A stretch of 39,830 nucleotides of DNA from an uncultured Veillonella sp. (GCA_915066865.1 CAJZEE010000009.1:1-39830); one strand, 5' to 3'. Positions 26,262 to 35,516 are shown, counted from the stretch's first letter. The notes: generated by a model from the sequence alone, not told the origin. Made by a program: numbers and translations.

Positions 26262-26270
26262 ATTATAACA
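26262..26270 (-). promoter_or_regulatory. Extended -10 promoter of the nitroreductase gene
   Basis: TGTTATAAT on the minus strand (26270-26262) is a perfect extended -10 element, about 33 bases before the ATG at 26229. The -35 region is weak, as expected for this promoter class. Confidence 0.6.
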
Positions 26271-26341
26271 TACAAAATCAAGTCATATCTAGTTTTAAAC
26301 AATTATTCTTATTGTATTGGGACTCAACTAACATTTGTTCA

Positions 26342-26447
26342 TCCGCTTTTAGGATGGGGCCCCATCTCGTTAGTACAACTTGGTAAAAATACGCTTGCTT
26401 GCTCCGTTCTTCGCAAAGTCTCTGCACAAGCGTATTCTTACTTTTTT
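26342..26447 (+). ncRNA. Structured element copy A (candidate small RNA or repeat end)
   Basis: In order: TCCGCTT, the 14-bp palindrome GATGGGGCCCCATC (26353-26366), GTTAG, then a 10-bp stem AATACGCTTG (26388-26397) / CAAGCGTATT (26427-26436) and a T6 run (26442-26447). The loop (26401-26426) is shared with copy B at 23 of 26 bases. The layout resembles a two-hairpin small RNA ending in a rho-independent terminator. No promoter is convincing. Confidence 0.45.
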
Positions 26448-26806
26448 ATCACTATATTTATAAAGATGTCCCATCCAAAAGCGTAAATAATCTAGCTAAT
26501 ACTTATATAGAGTCATTACAATTACACCTTGAAATAAATCATAGAAAACACTATCATTTTACACATTATAATAAACTGTATAGTAGTGGCGCCATGCCCA
26601 CCGTATGGGAAGGACTAGCCAGAGGCTAATCTACTGGCTAGTCTTGATGCAAATTCAGTCAAAACTACTTAGCCGCTCTCGCCTCTCCGCTCCTCTAATT
26701 ATAAAAGCATATTGAGTAAATATCGAATGTAGCTTGTCATGAGGCCGCTCTGTATATTAGTAAGGTAAGTCGCTTTGCTATGGGACTAATTTACATCAGG
26801 TGTTAT

Positions 26807-26919
26807 AAAAATGAAACTGGGTACCTCTGCAGCGACTTTACGAAGGACGGAGCAAAGAGGGAACTCTTTTTATTATTTATTGAGTTGTCGCAATCTAACA
26901 GGGCCCCATCACAAGCGGA
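26807..26919 (-). ncRNA. Structured element copy B, 3' of the sulfite reductase gene
   Basis: Read on the minus strand it repeats the order of copy A: TCCGCTT, GATGGGGCCC, GTTAG, then a 5-bp stem (AGAGG at 26856-26860 with CCTCT at 26824-26828 on the plus strand), the shared loop (26853-26828), and TTTTT at 26811-26807. It starts 6 bases past the stop codon of the reductase, so at minimum it acts as the 3' UTR or terminator of that gene. Confidence 0.5.
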
Positions 26920-26925
26920 GAAGAT

Positions 26926-28479
26926 TTACTCAAATGCTTTTATAAGTTCCATGTATTGCGCTTTATGTGTCATTCTCCAGGTCCCAAAGTCTGGTTCTGG
27001 GGATTCGTTCAGAATATTTGCCAAAGATTCCAAAAATTCTGGAATCTTTGTAGCTACAATATTGCCAGCCATTTTACCGAAGTTTTCAGAGCCCATGTGT
27101 TCTGAGCCACCGTCTACAAGGATAAATGCTACCATAGGTTTCTTATCTACTAATTTTACAGCACCATGGAAACCAATTTCACCGATTTGGTGTGTACCAC
27201 AGGAGTGTGGACAGCCGGATATATGTAAACGAGGTAGTTTTCTTGTATCTATACCCTTTTCTTCAAGGTGTGCGAAGATATCTTTCAAAAGACCGTTAGA
27301 GTCTTGCATTCCAATCTGACATATAGTAGAACCAACGCAAGATACGGAACGGCGGAAATCATTTTCAGCGCTGTCATCAGTTAATTCCGCAATTTTGCGT
27401 GCTTCATCAGCTGTAAGATTAATGAAGAACAATGCTTGGTCTGGCGCAATACGTGCTTCTACTTGGTCAAGTGTCACTACATAGTCAAGGGCAGCCAACA
27501 AGTGTGCTACGTTCACATCGCCACCTGCTGGATGGTATTCTACGTAATATAAACCTTCCTGTTTTTGACGGTGAATACGATAATTTTCCACAGAATCATC
27601 ACGCTTACCAGTTTTTGTAATTTCATAAGCATAATCAGCTGGATTAATAGTTAGGTGTTCTACTTCTTTTACCATAGCTAGGGTTTCTTCATAGATCTTG
27701 ATGAAAGCTTCCGCCCCACCCATTTCAGCAGGCATGTAACGGGTACGAGCCTTACCACGGTTTTTGAAATTACCATGGTTAGCAAAAACCATAAGCATAG
27801 CTTTCACATGATACAAAACATCCTCAGGTGCTACATCATGTGCCACCGGAATACCAATGCGAGGATTAGGACCAATACCACCACAAGCATACACATCAAA
27901 AGTATTGTGTTTTGTTAAGTTAAAACCTAGGTCCTTGAACGTAGAATGTGGGGTACTATCAAAACCATTATCTATACCCATTTTAAATTTGCGAGGGATC
28001 TTGATATAGAACATTTGCTCCATAAGAAATTCACTAATAGCTGTTGTATATGGCGTAATATCTAAAGTTTCACGAGGATCAATGCCGCGTAAAATACTAG
28101 CCACCACATTGGGATTGTCACCGCCAGCACCACGGTTATAGATACCGTGGTCATAACATTCCTTATAGAGACTCAATATAGTATCACCATCAAGGCCATG
28201 CATTTGTAAGCATTGGCCGGTAGTGAAATGTACATGTTGCAGGTTATATTTACGAATGGAGTCCGCTAAAAACTGTATGTGCTCGCGCGTCATGCGACCA
28301 CCGTTGAAGCGCCAACGGCTCATGCCAGTATTTGCACCGCGCTCAGCGTAACTACCATAAGCACCAGATTGTCCTTTATAGTCTGCAATGGATAATTCTT
28401 TCTTATAGAACTTATGTGTCATATCCTCAAACTTTGGATAATCTGCAATTAATCGATCTTTCAATTCTTGTGTAATCAT
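26926..28479 (-). CDS. Siroheme nitrite/sulfite reductase
   Basis: This 517-residue protein has the duplicated ferredoxin-type nitrite/sulfite reductase fold. The siroheme-coupled 4Fe-4S cluster ligands are C381 and C387 (C-x5-C) and C423 and C427 (C-x3-C, GCPHSCGTH). Upstream ferredoxin-like halves hold VHFTTGQCLQMHG and GNFKNRGKARTRYM. It would reduce sulfite to sulfide, or nitrite to ammonia, with six electrons from ferredoxin. No flavoprotein partner gene is adjacent. The next gene upstream on the strand imports cystine, which hints at sulfur metabolism but does not prove it. Confidence 0.88.
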   Translation of the reverse strand: MITQELKDRLIADYPKFEDMTHKFYKKELSIADYKGQSGAYGSYAERGANTGMSRWRFNGGRMTREHIQFLADSIRKYNLQHVHFTTGQCLQMHGLDGDTILSLYKECYDHGIYNRGAGGDNPNVVASILRGIDPRETLDITPYTTAISEFLMEQMFYIKIPRKFKMGIDNGFDSTPHSTFKDLGFNLTKHNTFDVYACGGIGPNPRIGIPVAHDVAPEDVLYHVKAMLMVFANHGNFKNRGKARTRYMPAEMGGAEAFIKIYEETLAMVKEVEHLTINPADYAYEITKTGKRDDSVENYRIHRQKQEGLYYVEYHPAGGDVNVAHLLAALDYVVTLDQVEARIAPDQALFFINLTADEARKIAELTDDSAENDFRRSVSCVGSTICQIGMQDSNGLLKDIFAHLEEKGIDTRKLPRLHISGCPHSCGTHQIGEIGFHGAVKLVDKKPMVAFILVDGGSEHMGSENFGKMAGNIVATKIPEFLESLANILNESPEPDFGTWRMTHKAQYMELIKAFE

Positions 28480-28634
28480 ACTATTACCCTCTTGGCTTAT
28501 ATTTATTAAGCATAATTCGTAACTTTATAACGCTTAGTATACCATATATGCATAAGTATGTTAGTAGCTAAGCTCACAATTTCAATATCGATTATTAATA
28601 ATATAGTTTACAATCTGTAATAATTATCACTTTT

Positions 28635-28696
28635 AAAAAGGCAAAAGAAGCTGTAACCAAATGTGGTTTTACCACATTCAGCTACAGCCCCTTTTT
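28635..28696 (-). terminator. Terminator of the cystine transporter gene
   Basis: A long interrupted hairpin: outer AAAAGGC/GCCCCTTTT, middle GCTGTA/TACAGC and inner AATGTGGT/ACCACATT. It is followed on the minus strand by a T-rich tract. It lies 33 bp past the stop codon at 28729. Confidence 0.85.
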
Positions 28697-28728
28697 ATAA
28701 TAATTATATGATTAAGTGTTGCTAGTTT

Positions 28729-30120
28729 TTATACGCGACCTTCGTTAGGATTATTGTATGCGTCTTTATCGATGGTTCCCATAATTTTGTCTACTACCAA
28801 AGCATTTGTTAATGACCCAGATACGTTCAAACATGTACGTCCCATGTCAATCAATGGATCGATAGCTAGAATTGGACTAATGGAGGTGAAGTACGCTCCA
28901 AGTCCTGTACCACTAAGGGATACAGATGCCGCCATTGTAGCCGTACCTGGCACGCCTGCGATACCAACAGAACCAATAGCAATAACGATAACACTCATGA
29001 TATACATAGTCATATCGAATGGAATATTGGCTACATTAGAGATGTACACCACAACAAGTGCTGGGAACACGCCGGCACAACCTTGCATGCCCGCAGTAGT
29101 ACCGAAGGAAGCTACTGTATTAGCAGTTGTAGCATTTACACCAAGACGTTTTGTTAAAGTCTCTACAGTTAATGGCAATACACCCATCGAAGAACGAGAA
29201 GTGAACGCCAATAAGAGTGGTGCTTTCGCTTTCTTGAAGTATGTAATCGGATTGTAGCCAAAGCTAGTAATCAAGATTGCTTGTACGACAAACATAATCA
29301 AAAGACCAACGTAAAGCAATACTACGAACAAGCCCATATCAAGAATAGCTTGTACACCGCGTGTTGCCAATGTAGAAGCTAACAAAGCAACTACACCATA
29401 TGGCATAAGACCAATGATGAAATCAGCTACCCAGGAAATCAATTGGTGAAGTTCATCAAATAGTTTTGTGAACACCTCCATAGAGTTTGTCCCTGTTTGT
29501 TTTAATAGACGAGCTACGCTACCCAAGATAATTGCAAATACGACAATGCCGATAACATTTGTTTCAGCAGCCGCTTGAATTGGATTGCTTGGGATTAGTG
29601 CTCGGAATGTATCAACCATAGGTTTGATTTCACGAATCTTCTTGCCAGATTCAACAATATCAAAACCTTGACCTAAACCGAAAGCATTCCCCAAAATTAG
29701 GCCGACTATAGCAGCAACGGCTACCATGCCGAGATTTGTAGAAATCATAGCAACTACTAACTTTTTGAGGTTAGCACCTGCCTCCATGTGCAAAATAACG
29801 TGAACAATAGAGATAAAAACGATAGGAATAACAAGCATGCGGATTAAGTCGATGAAACCGCCCCCTACGAGAGAGAACCACTTTGTACTTTCCTTGATGT
29901 AAACCACTTTGGATGGATCATCAGGGAAGCCTGCAATAATTTGGACCGCTATACCAAGTACGGCACCAACAATAGTACCAATAATAACGAGATTACCGAA
30001 GGATGTGCCCTTGCGTTGCAATACATAAATACCTATTAACACGAGCACGAACACCGCGATAATACCAATACTTAGTGGATTGCTTAACATGAGGTAATCT
30101 GTAAAGAATGGAATATTCAT
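28729..30120 (-). CDS. tcyP: L-cystine:cation symporter, TcyP-like
   Basis: This 463-residue member of the dicarboxylate/amino acid:cation symporter (DAACS) family has about eight long hydrophobic helices and two re-entrant loops. AFTSRSSMGVLPLTVETLTKRLGV closely matches the TcyP/YdjN cystine subgroup rather than the glutamate or C4-dicarboxylate carriers. GTTAGMQGCAGVFPAL and GVPGTATMAASVSLSGTGLG mark the second substrate-binding half. The start at 30120 has AGAGGTG upstream. It lies just downstream of lutC but is separated from it by a terminator. Confidence 0.88.
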   Translation of the reverse strand: MNIPFFTDYLMLSNPLSIGIIAVFVLVLIGIYVLQRKGTSFGNLVIIGTIVGAVLGIAVQIIAGFPDDPSKVVYIKESTKWFSLVGGGFIDLIRMLVIPIVFISIVHVILHMEAGANLKKLVVAMISTNLGMVAVAAIVGLILGNAFGLGQGFDIVESGKKIREIKPMVDTFRALIPSNPIQAAAETNVIGIVVFAIILGSVARLLKQTGTNSMEVFTKLFDELHQLISWVADFIIGLMPYGVVALLASTLATRGVQAILDMGLFVVLLYVGLLIMFVVQAILITSFGYNPITYFKKAKAPLLLAFTSRSSMGVLPLTVETLTKRLGVNATTANTVASFGTTAGMQGCAGVFPALVVVYISNVANIPFDMTMYIMSVIVIAIGSVGIAGVPGTATMAASVSLSGTGLGAYFTSISPILAIDPLIDMGRTCLNVSGSLTNALVVDKIMGTIDKDAYNNPNEGRV

Positions 30121-30244
30121 AATACACCTCTTTAATTCATATCACAACAATAGGTTATGAACTTAGTATAGCATATATCGAAAAAAATACAAGTATAATA
30201 TTTAATTTTTGGTAATATTTAATGTATTCTGTAATATATACACC

Positions 30245-30277
30245 AAAAAGGCGATTTTCCAGAAGAAAATCGCCTTT
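30245..30277 (-). terminator. Terminator of the lutABC operon
   Basis: A perfect 13-bp stem AAAGGCGATTTTC (30247-30259) / GAAAATCGCCTTT (30265-30277) is followed on the minus strand by a T5 tract. It lies 20 bp past the lutC stop. Confidence 0.93.
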
Positions 30278-30296
30278 AGTAAATCTAGCTATTATA

Positions 30297-31025
30297 TTAT
30301 CTGTTAACTAAGATATAGGTTACTTGGATAGGACCATGAGCACCATCTACAGTTACCAATTCGATATCCGCCGTACGGGACGGACCAGAAATCAAGCAGA
30401 TATTTGTAGGGAACTTAGCTGGATCGTTGTGATACCGTTCAGCCAAATGTTCCATTGTTTGTGTCATGCGAGGGTTGATTGTATCAGTATACAACACAGC
30501 AATATGTGTTGTAGGCAACAAGCTAATCACACGGCCAGAGTCCTCACCAGAAGCTTGTACTACAGTAGCAGTCTCCGCAATACCGCAGTATGGGAATGTA
30601 ATACCAATATCAGCATTAGCAGTATTAGAAATACATTCTTCACGACCTTTAGCTGGATCCCATTGGAAGTATGTACGAGTGCCGCCATTATTAGCTGCAT
30701 CTTGTTCGAACAATTCTTTTAATTTATATTCTTCTACTTCAGGAGAGCTTGGGAATACAATTTTACCGTTTCCCCAGTCTTCGATAGCTGCCAAAATTGT
30801 TTCACCTAGTTTGTCAGGTGTAGTTTCAACGAATTTTGTACCAACACGTTGACATTGTTCCTTAAACATTGTCAAAATTTGATCCCGACTCAAATCTTGG
30901 AACATAGTTTCTTGAGGACCATGGCTATAATCAAAGCCTTCTACAAAAGCAGGGCACATTTCTTGATCACGGCCTAATGCACGAGATAAACGTGCAATAA
31001 ATTGATTACGTTTAGCTACATCCAT
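30297..31025 (-). CDS. lutC: Lactate utilization protein C
   Basis: This 242-residue LUD-domain (DUF162) protein is the third part of the LutABC L-lactate dehydrogenase complex. Typical segments are DIGITFPYCGIAETATVV, LLPTTHIAVLYTD and LISGPSRTADIELVTVDGAHGP. The start overlaps the lutB stop as TAATG, so the two are coupled. The operon ends here with a strong terminator. Lactate is the main carbon source of Veillonella, so this operon is probably central to the cell. Confidence 0.95.
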   Translation of the reverse strand: MDVAKRNQFIARLSRALGRDQEMCPAFVEGFDYSHGPQETMFQDLSRDQILTMFKEQCQRVGTKFVETTPDKLGETILAAIEDWGNGKIVFPSSPEVEEYKLKELFEQDAANNGGTRTYFQWDPAKGREECISNTANADIGITFPYCGIAETATVVQASGEDSGRVISLLPTTHIAVLYTDTINPRMTQTMEHLAERYHNDPAKFPTNICLISGPSRTADIELVTVDGAHGPIQVTYILVNR

Positions 31026-32470
31026 TATTTTTTCTCCTTCTTCTTGTTCTTTTCATGTTCAGCATATAAATCACGGAATTTCTTGAATTTCAAGGAACCC
31101 AACTCTTTAGACTTAGTCCAACCGTTCATAACTGGAATAGCTTGAGTCCATTCAGGCATGTTACCTTCTTTATTACTAATTAAGTTCATACCGATAGCAC
31201 CAGCTTTTGTGCCAAGATCAAATAATGTTGCATTACCAAACATCTTAGCAGCTGCTGTGAAGATAGCTTCTTCTGCTTTTGGACGAGTCTTTTCAATATC
31301 AGCCATGATATGACGGTGCTCCATCAACAATTCATGCAATGGAATAGCTACTGGACAGTTTTCTGTACATGCACCGCATAATGTAGAAGCATATGGAAGA
31401 TCGCCGGCTACATCGTAACCTTTGAATAATGGAGTCAATACAGCACCCATTGGACCTGGATATACAGAACCATATCCATGACCGGAAACGTGACGGTATA
31501 CAGGACAGATATTCATACATGCACCACAACGGATACAACGTAGCATTTCTTGGAATGTACCACCCAAGATGCCAGAACGGCCGTTATCAATAATGATGAT
31601 ATGAGTTTCTTCAGGACCATCAGCTTCACCAGGACGCGCAGGACCAGTCATCATGGAGAAGTAGTTAGAAATCTTAGAACCTACTGCAGAACGGTTCAAC
31701 ATTTCCATCATAACATCAAGAGCTTTGAAATCAGGAACAATACGTTCTGTACCTAAGAAAATTAATTGAGTCTTAGGAATAGAACTAGCCATACGACCGT
31801 TACCTTCGTTGGAAACGATTGTACATGTACCAGATTCAGCAACTGCAAAGTTACAACCATTAACACCTACATCAGCTTTTAAGAAGCGCTCACGTACATA
31901 ACCACGTACAAAGTGAGTCATTTCCGTAGGGTTTTCAGTTCCTGTATAACCTAATTTTTCAGCAAAAATTTCACGGATTTTGTTACGTTCAAAATGAAGA
32001 CCTGGTACTACGATGTGAGATGGAGGACTTACTGCAGTTTGCAAAATAAATTCAGCCAAGTCAGTTTCGTTAACTTCAATACCAGCTTCTTCTAATACTT
32101 CGTTCAAACCAATTTCTTCAGTTAAGATAGTTTTGGATTTAACGATCATTTTTGCTTCGCGTTGGCGAAGGATATCTAATGCAATTTGAGTCGCTTCTTT
32201 GTCATCGAACGCAAAGTGAACTTTAGAACCAGCTTTTTCAGCATTGTCAGCAAATTGACTTACATAGTAATCCAAGTTGTTAAGTACGTGATCGCGAATT
32301 TTAGCCGCTTCAGCGCGGAAATCTAACCATTCAGGAACATCCGCAACTACTGTATTACGTTTATCATAAAACACGTCTTGTGCTTTTTTAATAGCTGCAA
32401 CTTTGAAATCGTCAGCCAAACATTCTTTTATACGTGTTTTATAGGGGCGATTGTCATATATAAGTGCCAT
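31025..32470 (-). CDS. lutB: Lactate utilization iron-sulfur protein B
   Basis: This 481-residue protein has an N-terminal LUD domain (VGVNGCNFAVAESGT near 201-215) and a 2x4Fe-4S ferredoxin module with C312, C315, C318, C322 and C365, C368, C372. A C-terminal extension follows (about 385-481, ending in Lys). It carries electrons from lactate oxidation between LutA and LutC partners. AGGAGGAG lies upstream of the ATG, 12 bases after the lutA stop. Confidence 0.95.
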   Translation of the reverse strand: MALIYDNRPYKTRIKECLADDFKVAAIKKAQDVFYDKRNTVVADVPEWLDFRAEAAKIRDHVLNNLDYYVSQFADNAEKAGSKVHFAFDDKEATQIALDILRQREAKMIVKSKTILTEEIGLNEVLEEAGIEVNETDLAEFILQTAVSPPSHIVVPGLHFERNKIREIFAEKLGYTGTENPTEMTHFVRGYVRERFLKADVGVNGCNFAVAESGTCTIVSNEGNGRMASSIPKTQLIFLGTERIVPDFKALDVMMEMLNRSAVGSKISNYFSMMTGPARPGEADGPEETHIIIIDNGRSGILGGTFQEMLRCIRCGACMNICPVYRHVSGHGYGSVYPGPMGAVLTPLFKGYDVAGDLPYASTLCGACTENCPVAIPLHELLMEHRHIMADIEKTRPKAEEAIFTAAAKMFGNATLFDLGTKAGAIGMNLISNKEGNMPEWTQAIPVMNGWTKSKELGSLKFKKFRDLYAEHEKNKKKEKK

Positions 32471-32482
32471 GTCGTCTCCTCC

Positions 32483-33220
32483 TTAACGGCAGTTTAAGAT
32501 TTCAGCAATATGCATAACTTTGATACGGCGATCAATTTCGCCTTCTTTATGAAGACGATCAAGCATACCAGCGATGTTCATTAAGCACGCTTGGTCAGAA
32601 CCGGAGATAACGTTGGCACCTGTGCCAGCAATTTCCAATGCTTTTTCGCGTGTCATAACTTCACTGATTTCAGGGTTTTTAACTGAGAAAGTACCGCCGA
32701 AACCACAGCAACGATCTGCACGTGGTAATTCAATCAAGTTGATATCTTTAACGTTTTTAAGGAGTTTGAAAGGAGGCTCTTTAATGCCCATCAAACGAGT
32801 TACGTGGCAAGATGTATGGTATGTAACGGATTCGTTAAAACGAGCCCCTACATCTTCAACACCTAATACGTCAGTAATAAATTGAGTGAATTCGTAAATT
32901 TTACCACTCAATCTTTCTGCGCGCGCCAACCACTCTGGTTGATCTTTTAAGAAATGATGATATTCATCGCGGATTGCAAAAGCGCAAGAACCGGACATGC
33001 TGACTACATATTCAGCGTTCTCAAAGCATTCGATTGTATTCTTAATTGCGTCCATAGCCGCGTCATTATAACCGGAGTTAGTGAACATTTGTCCACAGCA
33101 TACTTGTTTCTTAGGTACTACAAGCTCACAACCTAATCTTTCAAGTACTTCTACACCAGCCATACCTACATGAGGGTAGAACATGTCAATCAAACACTGT
33201 TGGAAAAGATGAATTTTCAT
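32483..33220 (-). CDS. lutA: Lactate utilization protein A
   Basis: This 245-residue protein has the two cysteine-rich CCG domains of the GlpC/heterodisulfide reductase D family: C41-C42-G (with C9) and C171-C172-G (with C138). These bind iron-sulfur clusters in the LutABC complex that oxidises L-lactate to pyruvate. It is the first gene of the operon, and a divergent 523-bp intergenic region separates it from the SLH genes. Length is normal for LutA. Confidence 0.95.
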   Translation of the reverse strand: MKIHLFQQCLIDMFYPHVGMAGVEVLERLGCELVVPKKQVCCGQMFTNSGYNDAAMDAIKNTIECFENAEYVVSMSGSCAFAIRDEYHHFLKDQPEWLARAERLSGKIYEFTQFITDVLGVEDVGARFNESVTYHTSCHVTRLMGIKEPPFKLLKNVKDINLIELPRADRCCGFGGTFSVKNPEISEVMTREKALEIAGTGANVISGSDQACLMNIAGMLDRLHKEGEIDRRIKVMHIAEILNCR

Positions 33221-33743
33221 ATTATCTTCCTCGTCTTTTCTAGTACTTAACCTAATAAAAAATTTTGATATGTATGTGTTATGGCAATTTTTAGTAGTGA
33301 ATTTTTCGACTAAATTTCTGCCCTGAACATTACTTATGCTTTCAAATAAATATTCAAAAGCTCATCGCTATAATTATAAATTAATCATGTAGATATTGTC
33401 CAAAGAATTGCTATATTCGTATGTACCCTTTTATTTCTTATATCGTTATGACTTTTTGTAATAACAAACATTGAATTTTATCACATCTATTATTTCATTT
33501 ATCATTTTTTCTTGTAAAAGCCCCATAAAATCTAGATTTTGCGAATGTTTATCATTTTGCATTTTTAACTACTAGAAAATCAACTTTTATCTATATTTCA
33601 TTTTATATTTATATAATGGTACTCAAATTTTCAAATTCATGTAAGTTTTATCCTTATAGATTACATTTTCTTATAGTAGTGTATAAATTTAAAAAGTGTT
33701 ATAATTTATTTTATATAAGTATAGTTTGAAAGGAGCCCTTTTC
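33221..33743. other. AT-rich divergent intergenic region between lutA and the SLH genes
   Basis: About 520 bp of very AT-rich sequence with no ORF supported by an SD site. It must hold the lutA promoter (none convincing) and contains the SLH gene promoter near 33697-33705. Confidence 0.65.
33697..33705 (+). promoter_or_regulatory. Extended -10 promoter of the first SLH gene
   Basis: TGTTATAAT at 33697-33705 is a perfect extended -10 element, followed about 39 bases later by the ATG. The -35 region is weak. Confidence 0.6.
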
Positions 33744-35459
33744 ATGAAACTAAATAAATTATCTTTGTCTTTAGCAATTACATTGGCCCTTGGTTCTACA
33801 TTCAGCATGGCTCACGCTGAAACAACTGCGACTCATATAAAATCTGAAGTATCTAATGTGGCTACTAGAGCTGAGGTATCTGCTAAAGCGGATGAACACC
33901 GTGTTGATACATCTGTTAAAAACGATGCTAAACGTATTGATACATCCGTCAAAAATGATGCTAAACATGGTAGCACAGTTGTAAAACGTGATGCAAAACA
34001 TGCTGATGCATCCGCTAAAAACGCTGCTAAACGCACTGATACATCCGTAAAAAACGATGCTAAACGCGTTGATACTTCTGTAAAAAATGACGTTAAACGC
34101 ATTGATACTTCCGTAAAAAATGATGTAAAAGAAGATGCTGCAAAGGTAGAAGGTAAAAAAGTTGTAAAAACTAAAGAAAACTTACCTACTGGTGTATACC
34201 CTGACACAAAAGATAACTGGGCTCGCGATGCTATCCAAGCAATGACACAAGCTGGTTACCTTTCTGGTTATGCTGATAATACATTCAAACCTAGTGCACA
34301 AATTACTCGTGAACAAGCAGCTGCTATTTATGGCAAAGTGCTACAACACAACTTAAACGAACAAGAATTAGCAGAGATTGCAACAAAAGAATCCTCTACC
34401 TCCTACTCTGACGTGGAAGCAGATCGTTGGTCTAGCTCTGCTATCAAATTAGTTAGTGCTGCAGGCGTAATGGAAGGCACATCTAAAACAGCTTTCACAC
34501 CTAGCAAAACTATGGACCGCGAACAATTCGTTGCATCTGCTGCTAGTCTAGCTAAAAAATTGAATCTTTCTACACCTGTAAAAGCAGAAAAAGTAACATT
34601 CAAAGACGAAGCTAGCATCTCCTCTGCTTACTTGGCAGATATCCAATACATGGCACAACGAGGCATCGTAGCATCTGGGGCAACAGAAAACTTTAACCCT
34701 AAACAACCTGTAACAAGAGCACAAGCGGCAACAATCTTGAACCGCATGCTTAATGGTGCTGGCCTTGCAACACCGAAACACAGTACAACTGAAGCTAAAG
34801 CTGAGACAGCTGTAAAAGAAGATGCCAAAAAAGCTGATACAGCATTAGAGAAAGATACATCTAAAGTAAGTAAAGACGCTAAAAAGGATGTAGCTAAAGC
34901 TGATAAAGCTGTAAAATCTGATGCAAAAAAAGTTGAAAAAGACGTAAAAGGCAATAAAGATGCTGCAGTAGCTGAAAAAGCTGAACCTACTCGCACCGTT
35001 CGCCCTGTTCGTCGCAGCACACTAAAAGCACTTGATCAAAAACAACAAGCTGCATTAGAAGACAAAGTATTTTCTGAATTAAATAAAACTTATAAAACAG
35101 AAGATGCATTCCAAAATTATGGCGTAATGTACTGGCGTGACAATCAATTACACGTAGCTTTGAAAACAGACAGCGATATTTCCACAGTAAAAGCTAACCT
35201 TGCAAACCGTGGTGATTCTACTGTAAATAACTATGTTGTAGTTGAATCCTCCCAATACAGCCAAGCTGAATACGATGCAATCGATACAAACTTCCGCAAC
35301 TACTACAACAAAAATGAAAAAGCAGGTACAATTCTAGCTACATTCCCTGATGTAGAAAATAACCAACTTTACGCAGTTGTATCTACAGCATCTAAAGAAA
35401 CACAACAAGGGATCTCTAAATTATTCGGTTCCAAAGTAAAAATGACAGTAAAACGCTAA
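33744..35459 (+). CDS. SLH-domain envelope protein with 11-residue repeats
   Basis: The ATG at 33744 is chosen because GAAAGGAG lies 8 bases upstream, giving 571 residues. A signal peptide (about 1-25, cleavage after MAHA) is followed by seven 11-residue repeats (54-130, such as VDTSVKNDAKR), three SLH domains (about 151-200, 221-273, 286-336), a second 11-residue tract (about 353-407, such as ADKAVKSDAKK) and a C-terminal domain (about 425-571). In Veillonella, SLH domains bind cadaverine-modified peptidoglycan. The amphipathic 11-mers look like extended helix. A role as envelope spacer or tether is inferred. There is no beta-barrel, so it is not OmpM. Confidence 0.88.
   Translation: MKLNKLSLSLAITLALGSTFSMAHAETTATHIKSEVSNVATRAEVSAKADEHRVDTSVKNDAKRIDTSVKNDAKHGSTVVKRDAKHADASAKNAAKRTDTSVKNDAKRVDTSVKNDVKRIDTSVKNDVKEDAAKVEGKKVVKTKENLPTGVYPDTKDNWARDAIQAMTQAGYLSGYADNTFKPSAQITREQAAAIYGKVLQHNLNEQELAEIATKESSTSYSDVEADRWSSSAIKLVSAAGVMEGTSKTAFTPSKTMDREQFVASAASLAKKLNLSTPVKAEKVTFKDEASISSAYLADIQYMAQRGIVASGATENFNPKQPVTRAQAATILNRMLNGAGLATPKHSTTEAKAETAVKEDAKKADTALEKDTSKVSKDAKKDVAKADKAVKSDAKKVEKDVKGNKDAAVAEKAEPTRTVRPVRRSTLKALDQKQQAALEDKVFSELNKTYKTEDAFQNYGVMYWRDNQLHVALKTDSDISTVKANLANRGDSTVNNYVVVESSQYSQAEYDAIDTNFRNYYNKNEKAGTILATFPDVENNQLYAVVSTASKETQQGISKLFGSKVKMTVKR
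33903..34133 (+). repeat. Seven 33-bp units encoding 11-residue repeats
   Basis: Seven tandem 33-bp units encode 11-residue repeats of the form xDTSVKNDAKR. A related but more diverged set of five units lies at about 34800-34964. Confidence 0.9.
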
Positions 35460-35481
35460 TCGGCGTTACACTTAACCAGCC

Positions 35482-35516
35482 AAGGCAGCGTATACTCGAC
35501 AGTACTACGCTGCTTT
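35482..35516 (+). terminator. Terminator of the first SLH gene
   Basis: The stem GCAGCGTA (35485-35492) / TACGCTGC (35506-35513) has a 13-base loop and is followed by TTTGTTGT. It sits about 25 bp past the stop. Confidence 0.7.

Larger units (their letters stand above)
26245..26925. other. 681-bp gene-free region with paired structured elements
   Basis: No ORF with an SD site or family match is visible on either strand. The region holds the nitroreductase promoter, an inverted pair of structured elements (26342-26447 on plus, 26807-26919 on minus), and a separate 10-bp hairpin (GACTAGCCAG at 26613-26622 / CTGGCTAGTC at 26634-26643) without a T-tract. The middle is AT-rich and otherwise unexplained. 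Confidence 0.75.

Noticed and set aside
26780..27319. A 179-residue open frame on the plus strand
   Set aside because: It mostly lies antisense to the reductase gene, has no SD site, and its translation has no recognisable family or composition.
30121..30296. Lactate permease gene or cystine riboswitch near lutABC
   Set aside because: Only the lut terminator and AT-rich promoter sequence are present; no such gene or structured leader is seen.
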